Below, piece by piece: positions 35,532 to 45,012 of a DNA stretch of 64,000 bases (position 1 is its first letter; every line of letters begins with the position of its first letter). The notes under the pieces were generated by a model. It was not told where the DNA came from. It was given only the letters and a program-made list of their open reading frames with translations, and made no database searches. The stretch is taken from contig NZ_CP085344.1 in NCBI RefSeq assembly GCF_020618415.1, positions 2,255,001-2,319,000 on the forward strand, read 5' to 3'. A program made the translations under genes and the position numbers. This DNA comes from Cupriavidus sp. MP-37. Its GTDB lineage: Bacteria; Pseudomonadota; Gammaproteobacteria; Burkholderiales; Burkholderiaceae.

Positions 35532-36307
35532 CAATGCGCTCCTTCGGTGGTGGCTTCGTCGAGCGTGGTGCCCAGGTAGGCTTCCTTGACCTTGCGGTTG
35601 TTGCGGATCGCCTGCGGGGTGTCGGTGGCGATGACTTCGCCGTAGACCAGCACCGAGATGCGGTCGGCCAGCCCGAACACCACGCTCATGTCGTGCTCGA
35701 CCATCACCAGCGTCTTGCCCACCGTGACCTTGCGGATCAGTTCGACCGCGTGGTCCGATTCCGAGCGGCTCATGCCCGCGGTGGGCTCGTCCAGCAGGAT
35801 CACCTCGGCGCCGCCGGCGATGGTGATGCCGATCTCCAGCGCGCGCTGCTCGGCATAGGTCAACAGGCCGGCCTGGGTATCGCGGCGATGCTGCATGCCG
35901 ATCAGCTCCAGCACGTCCTCGGCGCGCTCGCGCGCGTCGCGCAGGCCGGTGAGCCGGTGCCAGAACGAATACTTGTAGCCGAGCGACCACAGCACCGCGC
36001 AGCGCAGGTTCTCGAACACCGACAGCCGGTGGAAGATATTGGTGATCTGGAAGCTGCGCGACAGCCCCATGCGGTTGATGACGAAGGGCTGCAGCCCGCC
36101 GATCTCTTCGCCGTTCAGGCGCACCGTGCCGCTGCTGGGCGCGAAGCGGCCCGAGATCAGGTTGAAGGTGGTCGACTTGCCGGCCCCGTTGGGGCCGATC
36201 AGCGCATGGCGCTCGCCCTTCGGGATGCTCAGGTTCACGCCGCGGATGATCTCCGTCTGGCCGAACTTCTTGCGTACATCGGTCAGTTCCAGTGCCGCCG
36301 CGCTCAT
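35531..36307 (-). CDS. livG: branched-chain-type ABC transporter ATP-binding protein LivG
   Basis: The 258-residue ATPase has Walker A IGPNGAGKST (37-46), the long LivG insert with RSFQITNIFHRLSVFENL, signature region LTYAEQRALEIG, Walker B VILLDEPTAGMS and the VEHDM switch histidine. It pairs with LivF. The canonical lysine is intact here, unlike in LivF. It overlaps the livM end and the livF start by a few bases, so the whole ATPase/permease block is translationally coupled. Confidence 0.94.
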   Translation of the reverse strand: MSAAALELTDVRKKFGQTEIIRGVNLSIPKGERHALIGPNGAGKSTTFNLISGRFAPSSGTVRLNGEEIGGLQPFVINRMGLSRSFQITNIFHRLSVFENLRCAVLWSLGYKYSFWHRLTGLRDARERAEDVLELIGMQHRRDTQAGLLTYAEQRALEIGITIAGGAEVILLDEPTAGMSRSESDHAVELIRKVTVGKTLVMVEHDMSVVFGLADRISVLVYGEVIATDTPQAIRNNRKVKEAYLGTTLDEATTEGAH

Positions 36308-37617
36308 GCCCTGCCTCCTGCGATCTCTGCCTGCACCTTGTCCCATTGCGCGCGCGACGCGCGTACCGCGAGCCGCCACGCGGCCAGCCCGACCGCCCAC
36401 AGTACCGCCGCCGCCAGCCACGGGGTCCAGGTCGCGGCATCGAAGCCGATGCCGAACAGCTTCATGGCGGTGCCATTGGCGCTGTCGACCTGGACCTTGT
36501 AGACCAGTTCGACCGTGACGATCATGGCCAGCAGCAGCACCACGCCGGCGCCGCCGGCACGCGCGTAGTACGGCAGCATGCGGCCGAGCTTGCCCTTGCC
36601 CAGCAGCGGCAGCTGCATCAGCAGCAGGCTGGCCAGGCCGCCCGGCACGAACATCACCATCAGCACGAAGAACAGCCCCAGGTAGAGCAGCCAGGCCTTG
36701 GTCAGGTCCGACAGCGCCACCGCGAACAGCACGAACACCACCGCGCCGATGATCGGCCCGAAGAACACCCCGGCGCCGCCGATGAACACCGCCAGCAGCA
36801 CGCCGCCCGAACGCACCGCGCTGACGTTCTCGGCCGAGACGATTTCGAAGTTGATCGCCGCCAGCGCGCCGGAAATGCCGGCGAAGAACGCCGACAGGAT
36901 CAGCACCAGGTAGCGCACGCGCTGGGTGTTGTAGCCGATGAACTCGACCCGCTCGGGGTTGTCGCGCACCGCGTTGGCAATGCGCCCCAGCGGGGTCTGG
37001 GTCCAGGCGTACATCGCCACCATCGACACCAGGCACCATGCCGCGATCAGGTAGTAGACCTGGCGCCCGGGCCCGAAGCTGATGCCCAGGAACGGGTCGC
37101 CGACCACGCGGTTGGTGGAAATGCCGCCCTCGCCGCCGAAGAACTCGGGGAACATCAGCGAGCTGGCAAAGACCATCTCGCCGATGCCCATGGTGATCAT
37201 GGCGAAGGTGGTGCCGGCCTTCTTGGTGGTGACGTAGCCGAAGATAACGCCGAAGAAGGCGCCGGCCAGCCCGCCCACCAGCGGCAGCATCGACACCGGC
37301 AGCCACACCTTGCCGGCGCCGACCATGTTCAGCACGTGCACGGCGATAAAGGCGCCCAGCCCGGAATACACCGCATGGCCGAACGACAGCATGCCGGTCT
37401 GCCCCAGCAGCATGTTGTACGACAGCGCGAAGATGATCATGATGCCCATCTGCGACATCAGCGTGATGGCGAAGCCCCCGGTAAACACCAGCGGCAGCAC
37501 CAGCATGATGAGGATCGTCAGGCTCCAGATGATCCAGCGCGCCAGGTTCAGCGGGCGGTAGCGCAGGGTGCGGCCGGTCGACACCGGCTCGCGCGGTTGT
37601 TGCATCGCTTGCTCCAT
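36304..37617 (-). CDS. livM: branched-chain-type ABC transporter permease LivM
   Basis: This 437-residue permease has about ten membrane segments and the LivM motifs MIIFALSYNMLLGQTGMLSFGHAVYSGLGAF and GTTFAMITMGIGEMVFASSLMFPEFFGGEGGIS. The C terminus (about 335-437) has two extra hydrophobic segments separated by a soluble loop (VYKVQVDSANGTAMKLFG), so the protein is longer than many LivM. It overlaps livG by 4 bases and follows livH by 4 bases. Confidence 0.93.
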   Translation of the reverse strand: MEQAMQQPREPVSTGRTLRYRPLNLARWIIWSLTILIMLVLPLVFTGGFAITLMSQMGIMIIFALSYNMLLGQTGMLSFGHAVYSGLGAFIAVHVLNMVGAGKVWLPVSMLPLVGGLAGAFFGVIFGYVTTKKAGTTFAMITMGIGEMVFASSLMFPEFFGGEGGISTNRVVGDPFLGISFGPGRQVYYLIAAWCLVSMVAMYAWTQTPLGRIANAVRDNPERVEFIGYNTQRVRYLVLILSAFFAGISGALAAINFEIVSAENVSAVRSGGVLLAVFIGGAGVFFGPIIGAVVFVLFAVALSDLTKAWLLYLGLFFVLMVMFVPGGLASLLLMQLPLLGKGKLGRMLPYYARAGGAGVVLLLAMIVTVELVYKVQVDSANGTAMKLFGIGFDAATWTPWLAAAVLWAVGLAAWRLAVRASRAQWDKVQAEIAGGRA

Positions 37618-37621
37618 GGCG

Positions 37622-38569
37622 TCAGCTCTCCCGGGTTCCCATCAGTCCACGCGGGCGGAAGATCAGCATCACCACCAGCAGCAGGTATGGCAGCACCGGC
37701 GCCACCTGGGCCACCGTCAGCTTCCACAGCGAATAGAACGGCGTGGCCTCGCTCACCGCCAGGCCCAGGCTGGTCATCAGGCCCGCCAGCGAGGCGTCGA
37801 TGGTGACCGCGAAGGTCTGCAGCACGCCGATCAGGATCGACGCAATGAACGCGCCCACCAGCGACCCCATGCCGCCCACCACCGCGACCACGAACACGAT
37901 CGAACCGACCGCCGCGGCCATCGACGGCTCGGTGACGAAGGCATTGCCGCCGATCACCCCGGCCAGCCCGGCCAGCGCGGCACCGCCGCCGAACACCATC
38001 ATAAACACGCGCGGCACGTTGTGGCCCAGCGCCTCGACCATTTCCGGATGGGTCAGCGCAGCCTGGATCACCAGTCCGATGCGGGTGCGCGTCAGCACCA
38101 GGTAGATCGCCACCAGCATGCCCAGCGACACCAGCATCATGAAGGCGCGGTACTTGGGGAACGACGAGGTGAACACCGTGAACAACGGCCCGTCGAGCTC
38201 CGCGGGAATCCGGTACGGCACCGCCGCCAGGCCCCACACCAGCTTGACGCCCTCCTCGATCAGGTAGGCCAGGCCGAAGGTGAACAGCAGCTCGGCCACG
38301 TGGCCGTACTTGTGCACCGTGCGCAAGCCGAAGCGCTCCACCAGCGCGCCCGCGCCCGCCACCAGCAGCGGCGCGAAGATCAGCGCCGGCCAGAAGCCGA
38401 TCTTGCTGGCGATGGTGTAGGCAAAGTAGGCGCCCAGCATGTAGAAGCTGGCATGGGCAAAATTGAGCACACCCATCATGCTGAAGATCAGCGTAAGGCC
38501 CGACGACAGCATGAACAGCAGCAGCCCGTAGCTGATGCCGTTCAGCAGTGAGATGACGAAGAATTCCAC
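37622..38569 (-). CDS. livH: branched-chain-type ABC transporter permease LivH
   Basis: The 315-residue permease has eight or so hydrophobic segments and the LivH signature: LLNGISYGLLLFMLSSGLTLIFSMMGVLNFAHASFYMLGAYFAY, and a GGMGSLVGAFIASILIGVLQ segment near the C terminus. It is 4 bases upstream of livM and 210 bases downstream of livK. The intervening stretch contains a strong 11-bp stem-loop (38737-38767) directly after livK. Confidence 0.94.
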   Translation of the reverse strand: MEFFVISLLNGISYGLLLFMLSSGLTLIFSMMGVLNFAHASFYMLGAYFAYTIASKIGFWPALIFAPLLVAGAGALVERFGLRTVHKYGHVAELLFTFGLAYLIEEGVKLVWGLAAVPYRIPAELDGPLFTVFTSSFPKYRAFMMLVSLGMLVAIYLVLTRTRIGLVIQAALTHPEMVEALGHNVPRVFMMVFGGGAALAGLAGVIGGNAFVTEPSMAAAVGSIVFVVAVVGGMGSLVGAFIASILIGVLQTFAVTIDASLAGLMTSLGLAVSEATPFYSLWKLTVAQVAPVLPYLLLVVMLIFRPRGLMGTRES

Positions 38570-38736
38570 AGCGTGTCCTTCAAGCTGGTGCCGTCATGCG
38601 CGCGCATGCCGGCGACCGTCCGGGTCGATCGAGGGTGAGCGCCTCCGCCAGGGGCGGACATCGCCCCCGGACACTCCCCGTGGTGGTCTGAGACAAAGAC
38701 CGGAATGTCGGCCGGAAAGACCGGAAGTATGCCGGC

Positions 38737-38767
38737 CGCGCGGCCACTTTGTCAGCGTGGCCGCGCG
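38737..38767 (-). promoter_or_regulatory. strong stem-loop between livK and livH
   Basis: CGCGCGGCCAC (38737-38747) pairs perfectly with GTGGCCGCGCG (38757-38767) around a 9-base loop, 12 bases downstream of the livK stop. No U-run follows on the minus strand, so it is more likely a partial attenuator or 3' mRNA-stabilising stem that lets the binding protein be made in excess over the membrane parts. Confidence 0.6.
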
Positions 38768-38779
38768 CCGCCGCCAGGA

Positions 38780-40030
38780 TCAGCCTGGCCGCTTCATCTG
38801 GCAGGAGGTCGGCTGCGCCGATACGTACTGGTCCATCAGTGCGTTGGTCTTCCAGCCGTAGCCAGTGTTTTCCTGGTCGTACTTGATTTCCTTGCCGTCG
38901 ACCTTGGTCCAGGTGGCAACCACCAGCGGCTGCTGTGCCTGGTGGTCGGTGTTGCGCATCTCGACCGTGCCGTTCATGCTGTCGACCTTGATGCCTTCCA
39001 GCGCCTTGGCCACCTTGACCGGGTCGGTCGAGTTGGTCTCCTTCATCGCCTTGCTGAGCATGGCAATGCCGGTGTACGAGGCCATCACGTAGAAGTCGTC
39101 GTTGTACTTCTTCTTGTAGCCCTCGATGATGTCGGCGCCGCGGAAGCCCTTGTTGTTGGGGTTGTAGTAGCCGACGTACTTGACGCGGTCGGCACCGGCG
39201 GCGCCCATCGCAGTCGGCACGCCGGTGGTGCCGGCGTAGTAGGTGTAGTAGTTGGTGGTGAGGCCGGCGTCCTTGCCCGCCTTGATCAGCAGCGCCAGGT
39301 CGCTGCCCCAGTTGCCCGTGATGACCGTATCGGCGCCCGAAGCCTTGATCTTGGCGGCATATGGCGCGAAGTCCTTGACCTGGGCCAGCGGGTGCAGGTC
39401 TTCACCGACGATCTGGACGTCGGGGCGCTTGCGCTTCAGGTAGTCCTTGGCGGCCTTGGCCACCTGGTGCCCGAACGAATAGTTCTGGTTGATCAGGTAG
39501 ACCTTCTTGACGTTGGGGTCCTTGGCCAGGAAGGTGGTCAGCGCCTCCATCTTCATGTCCGAGTTGGCATCGAGCCGGAAATGCCAGTAGTTGCACTTGG
39601 CATTGGTCATGTCCGGGTCCACCGCGGCGTAGTTCAGGTAGATAATCTCCTTGCCGGGGTTGCGCTCGTTGTGCTTGGCCACCGCATCCTGCAGCGCCAG
39701 GCCGACCGACGAGCCGTTGCCCTGCACCACGTAGCGGATGCCCTGGTCGACCGCCTGCTTCAGGATGGTCAGGCTTTCCTGCGGCGACAGCTTGTTGTCG
39801 AAGCCCACCACCTCGAACTTGTGCGGACCGGCCCAGCCCTTCTGGTTGGCAACCTCGGCCACGTACTGCCAGCTCTTGAGCTGGTTCTGGCCAACCGGGG
39901 CCATCAGCCCCGAGAGCGGATCGATAAAGGCGATCTTCACCGTATCCGCGAGTGCGGACCCCGAAACCAGCGCAGAACCCAGTGCGGCAAACATGGCCAC
40001 ACCGGCCACCAGCGGACGCATTTTGGTCAT
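38780..40030 (-). CDS. livK: periplasmic binding protein of the liv-type ABC importer
   Basis: The 416-residue protein has a signal peptide cleaved near SALA (residue 28) and a type I periplasmic-binding fold (TVKIAFIDPLSGLMAPVGQNQLKSWQYVAEVAN; FVVQGNGSSVGLALQDAV). The long insert around YYTYYAGTTGVPTAMGAAGADRVKYVGYYNP is found in binding proteins near acyl-CoA synthetases, often for carboxylates or aromatics rather than leucine. Its gene lies 107 bases after the acyl-CoA synthetase. The true ligand is unknown. Confidence 0.92.
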   Translation of the reverse strand: MTKMRPLVAGVAMFAALGSALVSGSALADTVKIAFIDPLSGLMAPVGQNQLKSWQYVAEVANQKGWAGPHKFEVVGFDNKLSPQESLTILKQAVDQGIRYVVQGNGSSVGLALQDAVAKHNERNPGKEIIYLNYAAVDPDMTNAKCNYWHFRLDANSDMKMEALTTFLAKDPNVKKVYLINQNYSFGHQVAKAAKDYLKRKRPDVQIVGEDLHPLAQVKDFAPYAAKIKASGADTVITGNWGSDLALLIKAGKDAGLTTNYYTYYAGTTGVPTAMGAAGADRVKYVGYYNPNNKGFRGADIIEGYKKKYNDDFYVMASYTGIAMLSKAMKETNSTDPVKVAKALEGIKVDSMNGTVEMRNTDHQAQQPLVVATWTKVDGKEIKYDQENTGYGWKTNALMDQYVSAQPTSCQMKRPG

Positions 40031-40137
40031 ACCTGTCTCCTTCACTCTTGTCGTGGCTTGTCGTTCGATCTCGTCGATGCGGCCGGCCGCGCCGTGCCGC
40101 AAGCTGGCCCGGCGCACCGGATGCGGGCCTGCCGGCC

Positions 40138-41763
40138 TCAGGCAGTCGGCAGCTTGTAGTCCTTGAACTGCTCGCGCAGCCGCAGCTTCTGCATCTTGCC
40201 GGTGGCGGTCAGCGGAATCTCGGTGACGAAGGCCACGTCGTCCGGAATCCACCACTTGGCAACCTTGCCTTCGAAGAACTGCAGCAGTTGCTCGCGGCTG
40301 ACTTCGGCGCCGGGCTTCTTCACCACCACCAGCAGCGGGCGCTCGTCCCACTTGGGGTGGTAGGCGGAGATGCAGGCCGCCATATGCACGGCGGGATGCG
40401 CGGCGGCGACGTTCTCGATATCGATCGACGAAATCCATTCGCCGCCGGACTTGATCACGTCCTTGCTGCGGTCGGTGATCTGCATGAAGCCGTCGGCATC
40501 GATGGTGGCGACGTCGCCGGTCGGGAACCAGCCGTCGACCAGCGGGCTGGCGTCATTGCGGAAATAGCGGTCGATGATCCACGGCCCGCGCACCAGCAGG
40601 TCGCCGAAGGCCTTGCCGTCCCACGGCAGCTCCTTGCCCTCGCCGTCGACGATCTTCATGTCGACGCCGTAGATCACGCGGCCCTGCTTTTCCTGGATCT
40701 TGTGGCGCTCGGCGTCGGGCAGGTCGTGGTGCTTGGCCAGCAGCTTGCTGGCGGTGCCCAGCGGCGACATCTCGGTCATGCCCCAGGCGTGGATCACCTC
40801 CACGTCGAGCGCCTCGAGCGCGCGGATCATCGCCGGCGGCGCGGCCGAACCGCCGATCACGGTGCGGCGGAAGGTGGAGAACTTCAGCTGGTTCGCCTGC
40901 ACGTGCTGCAGCAGGCCAAGCCACACCGTCGGCACGCCGGCGGAGAAGGTCACCTTTTCCTGCTCGAACAGTTCATAGAGCGAGGCGCCGTCCAGCTTCG
41001 GTCCCGGCAGCACCAGCTTGGCGCCGACCAGCGGCACCGAATACGGCAGGCCCCAGGCATTGACGTGGAACATCGGCACCACCGGCAGGATCACGTCGCT
41101 GGCGGAGCAGCCCAGCGCATCGGGCATGGCCGACGCATAGGAGTGCAGCACCGTCGAGCGGTGCGAATACAGCGCGCCCTTCGGATTGCCGGTGGTGCCC
41201 GAGGTGTAGCACAGGCTCGACGCGAGGTTTTCGTCGAACTGCGGCCATTCGTAGTTGCCGTCCTGGGCGTCGAGCAGCTCTTCGTAGCACAGCAGCGGCA
41301 CCTTGGATTCCGCCGGCATGTGCGCACGGTCCGTCATCGCCACCCAGCCCTTGACATTGGGGCAATGCGGGGCGACGCCCTCCACCAGCGGCAGGAAGGT
41401 CAGGTCGAAAAAGATATAGCCGTCTTCCGCGTGGTTGACGATATAGGCAATCTGCTCGGGGAACAGGCGCGGGTTGACGGTATGGCAGACCGCGCCCATG
41501 CCGGACACGCCGTAGTAGATCTCCAGGTGGCGGTAGCCGTTCCAGGCCAGCGTGCCGACACGCTCGCCCTGCTTCACGCCGAGCGCGCCGAGCGCCTGCG
41601 CCAGCTTGCGGGCACGCAGCTCGCAATCGCGGTACGTATAGCGATGCAGGTCGCCCTCCGTGCGCCGCGAGACGATCTCGGTGCTGCCGTAATAACGCGC
41701 GGCGTGTTTGATGATGGAGGAAATGAGCAGCGGTGCGCTCATCATTTGACCCATCAATGCCAT
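40138..41763 (-). CDS. acyl-CoA synthetase (FadD-like AMP-ligase)
   Basis: The 541-residue AMP-forming ligase has the P-loop [11 protein letters not shown] (186-196), [13 protein letters not shown], the [36 protein letters not shown] hinge region and the C-terminal lysine in [14 protein letters not shown]. It activates a carboxylic acid to acyl-AMP and then acyl-CoA. Its closest appearance is the medium-chain/fatty-acyl-CoA synthetases found in Burkholderiales beta-oxidation and aryl-acid clusters. AGGAGG precedes the ATG at 41763. It heads the liv importer genes. Two copies of the dyad operator lie at 41805-41836, 42 to 73 bases upstream of the start. Confidence 0.93.
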   Translation of the reverse strand: MALMGQMMSAPLLISSIIKHAARYYGSTEIVSRRTEGDLHRYTYRDCELRARKLAQALGALGVKQGERVGTLAWNGYRHLEIYYGVSGMGAVCHTVNPRLFPEQIAYIVNHAEDGYIFFDLTFLPLVEGVAPHCPNVKGWVAMTDRAHMPAESKVPLLCYEELLDAQDGNYEWPQFDENLASSLCYTSGTTGNPKGALYSHRSTVLHSYASAMPDALGCSASDVILPVVPMFHVNAWGLPYSVPLVGAKLVLPGPKLDGASLYELFEQEKVTFSAGVPTVWLGLLQHVQANQLKFSTFRRTVIGGSAAPPAMIRALEALDVEVIHAWGMTEMSPLGTASKLLAKHHDLPDAERHKIQEKQGRVIYGVDMKIVDGEGKELPWDGKAFGDLLVRGPWIIDRYFRNDASPLVDGWFPTGDVATIDADGFMQITDRSKDVIKSGGEWISSIDIENVAAAHPAVHMAACISAYHPKWDERPLLVVVKKPGAEVSREQLLQFFEGKVAKWWIPDDVAFVTEIPLTATGKMQKLRLREQFKDYKLPTA

Positions 41764-41804
41764 GAACCTGCCTCCTGAATGCTGTTCTGTTCCACCGAAA
41801 AAAC

Positions 41805-41836
41805 GAACAACCGTACTATTTTTGGACGGTCGTTCG
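41805..41836. promoter_or_regulatory. paired operator sites C1 and C2 before the acyl-CoA synthetase
   Basis: Two variants of GAACRAYCGTNC in opposite orientation: GAACAACCGTAC on the plus strand (41805-41816) and GAACGACCGTCC on the minus strand (41825-41836), separated by an AT-rich 8-base spacer (TATTTTTG). Doubling of the site suggests cooperative binding and stronger repression than at fadB. Confidence 0.6.
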
Positions 41837-42038
41837 CATGTATGGCATCGGCAAAAGAAGCCGATCCGGTCGTGCACTGCCGTACTGTCGTCGCGTCGCT
41901 GTCGTCGGGGCCGCAATTCTGCGGAAGTCCATGCACCGGATTCATGGGCTAAGTGAAGGCTGGAAATAACCTTGCGGTGCATGGCGGCATGTCCGGGCCG
42001 GGCGCGTCTCGCGCCGCGGTCTGGTACCGTTGAGGACG

Positions 42039-42072
42039 TACAATACTGCGTGGCATGTTGCACCTCAACATG
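42039..42072 (+). promoter_or_regulatory. candidate selO promoter -10 and 5' hairpin
   Basis: TACAAT at 42039-42044 differs from the -10 consensus by one base, though no good -35 is seen. CATGTTG (42054-42060) and CAACATG (42066-42072) form a perfect 7-bp stem with a 5-base loop, followed by TCGTTTTCCC. If transcription starts near 42051, this hairpin is at the very 5' end of the selO mRNA, where it may stabilise the transcript. It also resembles a weak terminator. Confidence 0.35.
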
Positions 42073-42205
42073 TCGTTTTCCCTAGCCACCATCGCATTTT
42101 CGTGCCTTCTGCATGCCGCGCCGCACCGCCTCAGACGCGTGCCGCGGCGGCCCGTCGAGCGCACCGAAAGCGCACTGCCACCTGGCGCCCGAGCGCCCCT
42201 ACGCG

Positions 42206-43783
42206 ATGCCAGATACGCCCCTGCCGCACGCTTCCCAACCCGGTCCTTCCGCCGCAACCACGCCCGCGACACTGCCGGCGCCATTCGCGACCGCGCCCGG
42301 CTTTGCCGAGCTGGGCCCGCAGTTCTTCACGCGCCTGCGTCCCACCCCGCTGCCGTCGCCGTACCTGGTCAGCGTGGCGCCGGCGGCCGCGGCACTGCTT
42401 GGCTGGGACGCCAGCGTCGGCAGCCAGCCGGACTTCATCGACACCTTCATCGGCAACCAGGTGCCGGACTGGGCCGATCCGCTGGCGACGGTCTATTCCG
42501 GCCACCAGTTCGGGGTCTGGGCCGGCCAGCTCGGCGACGGCCGCGCCATCCGCCTGGCGCAGGCGCAGACCGCCACCGGCCCGTGGGAGATCCAGCTCAA
42601 GGGCGCGGGCCTGACGCCGTATTCGCGCATGGCCGACGGGCGCGCGGTGCTGCGTTCGTCGATCCGTGAGTATCTTTGCTCGGAGGCCATGGCCGCGCTC
42701 GGCGTGCCGACCACGCGCGCGCTGGCGATCATGGGCTCCGACGCGCCGGTACGGCGCGAAACCATCGAGACCGCCGCGGTCGTGACCCGGCTGTCGCCCA
42801 CCTTCATACGCTTCGGGCACTTCGAGCATTTCGCCGCGCATGACGACGTGGCGGCGCTGCGCAAGCTGGCGGACTTCGTCATCGACAACTTCATGCCGGC
42901 CTGCCGCGAAGATGGCCAGCCGTACCAGGCGCTGCTGCGCGAGGTCTCGCTGCGTACCGCCGACCTGATCGCGCACTGGCAGGCGGTTGGCTTCTGCCAC
43001 GGCGTGATGAACACCGACAACATGTCGATCCTCGGCCTGACCATCGACTACGGCCCGTTCGGCTTCCTCGATGCGTTCGACGCCAACCATATCTGCAACC
43101 ACTCCGACACGCAGGGCCGCTACGCCTACAGCCAGCAGCCGCAGGTCGCGTTCTGGAACCTGCACTGCCTGGCGCAGGCGCTGCTGCCGTTGTGGCTGGC
43201 GCCCGAACAGGCCGACCAGGAAAGCGCGCGCGACGCCGCCGTCGAAGCCGCGCGTGCCGCGCTGGACCCGTTCCGCGACCGCTACGCCGCGGCGTTCTTC
43301 CGCCACTACCGCGCCAAGCTGGGCCTGCGCCCGCCCGCCGGCGGCGACGACAAGACCGACGAGCCGCTGCTGACCAGCCTGTTCCAGCTGCTGCACGGCC
43401 AGCGCGTCGATTACACGCTGTTCTGGCGCAAGCTGTGCGGCATTTCGTCCACCGATGCCTCGCGCGATGGTCCGGTACGCGACCTGTTCCTCGACCGCGC
43501 CGCCTTCGACGCCTGGGTGGCCGACTACCGCGTGCGCCTGCGCGCCGAGCAATCGCACGATGCCGCGCGCGAACTGGAAATGCTGGCGGTCAACCCCAAA
43601 TACGTGCTGCGCAACCACCTCGCCGAGACCGCCATCCGCCGTGCCCGCGACAAGGACTTCAGCGAGGTGGACCGGTTGCTGGCGGTGCTGTCGCGCCCGT
43701 TCGACGAACAGCCCGAAGCCGAGCACTACGCGGCGCTGCCGCCGGACTGGGCCGCCGGGCTGGAAGTCAGCTGCTCGTCCTGA
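42206..43783 (+). CDS. selO: SelO/YdiU protein adenylyltransferase (AMPylase pseudokinase)
   Basis: The 525-residue protein has the SelO core: [18 protein letters not shown] (about 94-111), [34 protein letters not shown] with the nucleotide-binding lysine, [31 protein letters not shown] with metal residues, and [12 protein letters not shown]. SelO enzymes transfer AMP to protein Ser/Thr/Tyr and respond to oxidative stress. It ends in Ser-Cys-Ser-Ser: a Cys where eukaryotic SelO has selenocysteine. The start at 42206 avoids an Arg-rich non-conserved extension. msrB follows on the same strand. Confidence 0.93.
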   Translation: MPDTPLPHASQPGPSAATTPATLPAPFATAPGFAELGPQFFTRLRPTPLPSPYLVSVAPAAAALLGWDASVGSQPDFIDTFIGNQVPDWADPLATVYSGHQFGVWAGQLGDGRAIRLAQAQTATGPWEIQLKGAGLTPYSRMADGRAVLRSSIREYLCSEAMAALGVPTTRALAIMGSDAPVRRETIETAAVVTRLSPTFIRFGHFEHFAAHDDVAALRKLADFVIDNFMPACREDGQPYQALLREVSLRTADLIAHWQAVGFCHGVMNTDNMSILGLTIDYGPFGFLDAFDANHICNHSDTQGRYAYSQQPQVAFWNLHCLAQALLPLWLAPEQADQESARDAAVEAARAALDPFRDRYAAAFFRHYRAKLGLRPPAGGDDKTDEPLLTSLFQLLHGQRVDYTLFWRKLCGISSTDASRDGPVRDLFLDRAAFDAWVADYRVRLRAEQSHDAARELEMLAVNPKYVLRNHLAETAIRRARDKDFSEVDRLLAVLSRPFDEQPEAEHYAALPPDWAAGLEVSCSS

Positions 43784-43920
43784 CCACCGCGGCCGGCCGC
43801 GACGCGCTGCGCGCTTGTGCAAGCTGGCGCGGGCCGGTGTAAGGTTCGCGCAGCGCCGGCGACCAACGCGGATGAACGCCTGACCGGCAACCGACTCCAA
43901 GCAACTCCGCGAGGACAACC

Positions 43921-44376
43921 ATGACCACCACCAAGACCGACGCCGAGTGGCGTGCCCAACTCTCCGACATTGAATACCGCGTGACCCGCGAGGCCGCCAC
44001 CGAGCGCCCGTTCACCGGGCGCTACTGGGACCACTGGGACCAGGGCATCTACCACTGCGTGGGCTGCGGCACGCCGCTGTTCGAGTCGGCCACCAAGTTC
44101 GATGCCGGCTGCGGCTGGCCCAGCTATTTCCGTCCGATCAACGGCGAGGTGATTGCCGAGCATGTCGACCACAGCCACGGCATGACGCGGATCGAAGTCC
44201 GCTGCAAGGAATGCGGCAGCCACCTCGGCCACGTGTTCGAGGATGGCCCGGCGCCGACCGGCCTGCGTTATTGCATCAACTCGGCTGCGCTAAAATTCGA
44301 CGATCGTGATCCGGCGCAGCGTGCGGCGGATGATGCCCACGCTGGCGACGCGCCCAAACGCGACCCGCAGCCCTGA
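43921..44376 (+). CDS. msrB: peptide-methionine (R)-S-oxide reductase
   Basis: The 151-residue enzyme has the MsrB structural zinc cysteines (Cys46, Cys49, Cys95, Cys98), the GWPSYF substrate region, HVFEDGP and the catalytic Cys118 in [13 protein letters not shown] further cysteine at 64 (DAGCGWPS) is a likely resolving residue. It reduces methionine-R-sulfoxide in proteins using thioredoxin. A GCGAGGACAACC segment precedes the ATG. It lies between selO and yciB; a GC hairpin follows its stop. Confidence 0.96.
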   Translation: MTTTKTDAEWRAQLSDIEYRVTREAATERPFTGRYWDHWDQGIYHCVGCGTPLFESATKFDAGCGWPSYFRPINGEVIAEHVDHSHGMTRIEVRCKECGSHLGHVFEDGPAPTGLRYCINSAALKFDDRDPAQRAADDAHAGDAPKRDPQP

Positions 44377-44385
44377 AGCCTGAAT

Positions 44386-44408
44386 TGCCCGGCCGCCCGC
44401 GCCGGGCA
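44386..44408 (+). terminator. hairpin between msrB and yciB
   Basis: TGCCCGGC (44386-44393) pairs with GCCGGGCA (44401-44408) over 8 bp with a 7-base loop, 10 bases after the msrB stop and 15 before the yciB start. No U-run follows, so it may be a partial terminator or an element affecting yciB translation. Confidence 0.35.
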
Positions 44409-44422
44409 CAACCTGGACCCGC

Positions 44423-44962
44423 ATGAAATTCCTGTTCGACCTGTTCCCGGTCATCCTGTTTTTTGCCGCATTCAAGCTGGCCGACATTTACACCGCCACC
44501 GCCGTGGCCATCGGCGCCACGGTGCTGCAGATCGGCTGGGTCTGGTTCCGGCACCGCAAGGTCGAGCCGATGCAGTGGGTCAGCCTGCTGATCATCGCGG
44601 TCTTCGGCGGCGCCACGCTGGTGCTGCACAACGAGACCTTCATCAAGTGGAAGCCGACCGTGCTGTACTGGCTGTTCGCGGCCGCGCTGCTGGGCTCGGT
44701 GCTGGTGTGGCGCAAGAACCTGATCCGCGCCATGATGGAAAAGCAGGTGTCCCTGCCGGATCCGGTGTGGGCGCGGCTGAATCTCGCGTGGGCCGGCTTC
44801 TTCGCCGCCATGGGCGTGCTCAACCTGTACGTGGCCTACCAGTTCTCGACCGAGGCCTGGGTCAACTTCAAGCTGTTCGGCAGCATGGGGCTGATGCTGG
44901 TCTTCATCGTCGCGCAAAGCGTCTGGCTGTCGCGCCATATGCCCGAAAACACCCAGGACTGA
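44423..44962 (+). CDS. yciB: inner-membrane septation protein A (YciB/IspZ)
   Basis: The 179-residue protein is almost entirely hydrophobic with five or so membrane helices and the YciB signature: [56 protein letters not shown] and [12 protein letters not shown]. It belongs to intracellular septation protein A, linked to cell-envelope synthesis and division. It precedes bolA as in other Burkholderiales, which supports the assignment. Confidence 0.95.
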   Translation: MKFLFDLFPVILFFAAFKLADIYTATAVAIGATVLQIGWVWFRHRKVEPMQWVSLLIIAVFGGATLVLHNETFIKWKPTVLYWLFAAALLGSVLVWRKNLIRAMMEKQVSLPDPVWARLNLAWAGFFAAMGVLNLYVAYQFSTEAWVNFKLFGSMGLMLVFIVAQSVWLSRHMPENTQD

Positions 44963-45012
44963 CGGCGCCGCCGCGCCCTGTCCCGTTCCCACGAACCGAA
45001 GGAAAACCACCG

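Larger units (their letters stand above)
41764..42205. promoter_or_regulatory. divergent intergenic region between acyl-CoA synthetase and selO
   Basis: These 442 bases hold no supported gene. On the acyl-CoA synthetase side lie two dyads, GAACAACCGTAC (41805-41816) and, on the minus strand, GAACGACCGTCC (41825-41836). On the selO side lie a TACAAT (42039-42044) and a 7-bp hairpin (42054-42072). The selO reading frame stays open back to an ATG at 42113, but this extension lacks conservation features. Confidence 0.5.

Noticed and set aside
40060..40070. GTCGTTCGATC upstream of livK as a fifth dyad operator
   Set aside because: Only one half-site matches GAACRAYCGTNC; the other half has several mismatches.
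43763..43783. Selenocysteine codon at the C terminus of SelO
   Set aside because: The codon is TGC (Cys) followed by Ser-Ser-stop; no in-frame TGA precedes the true stop.
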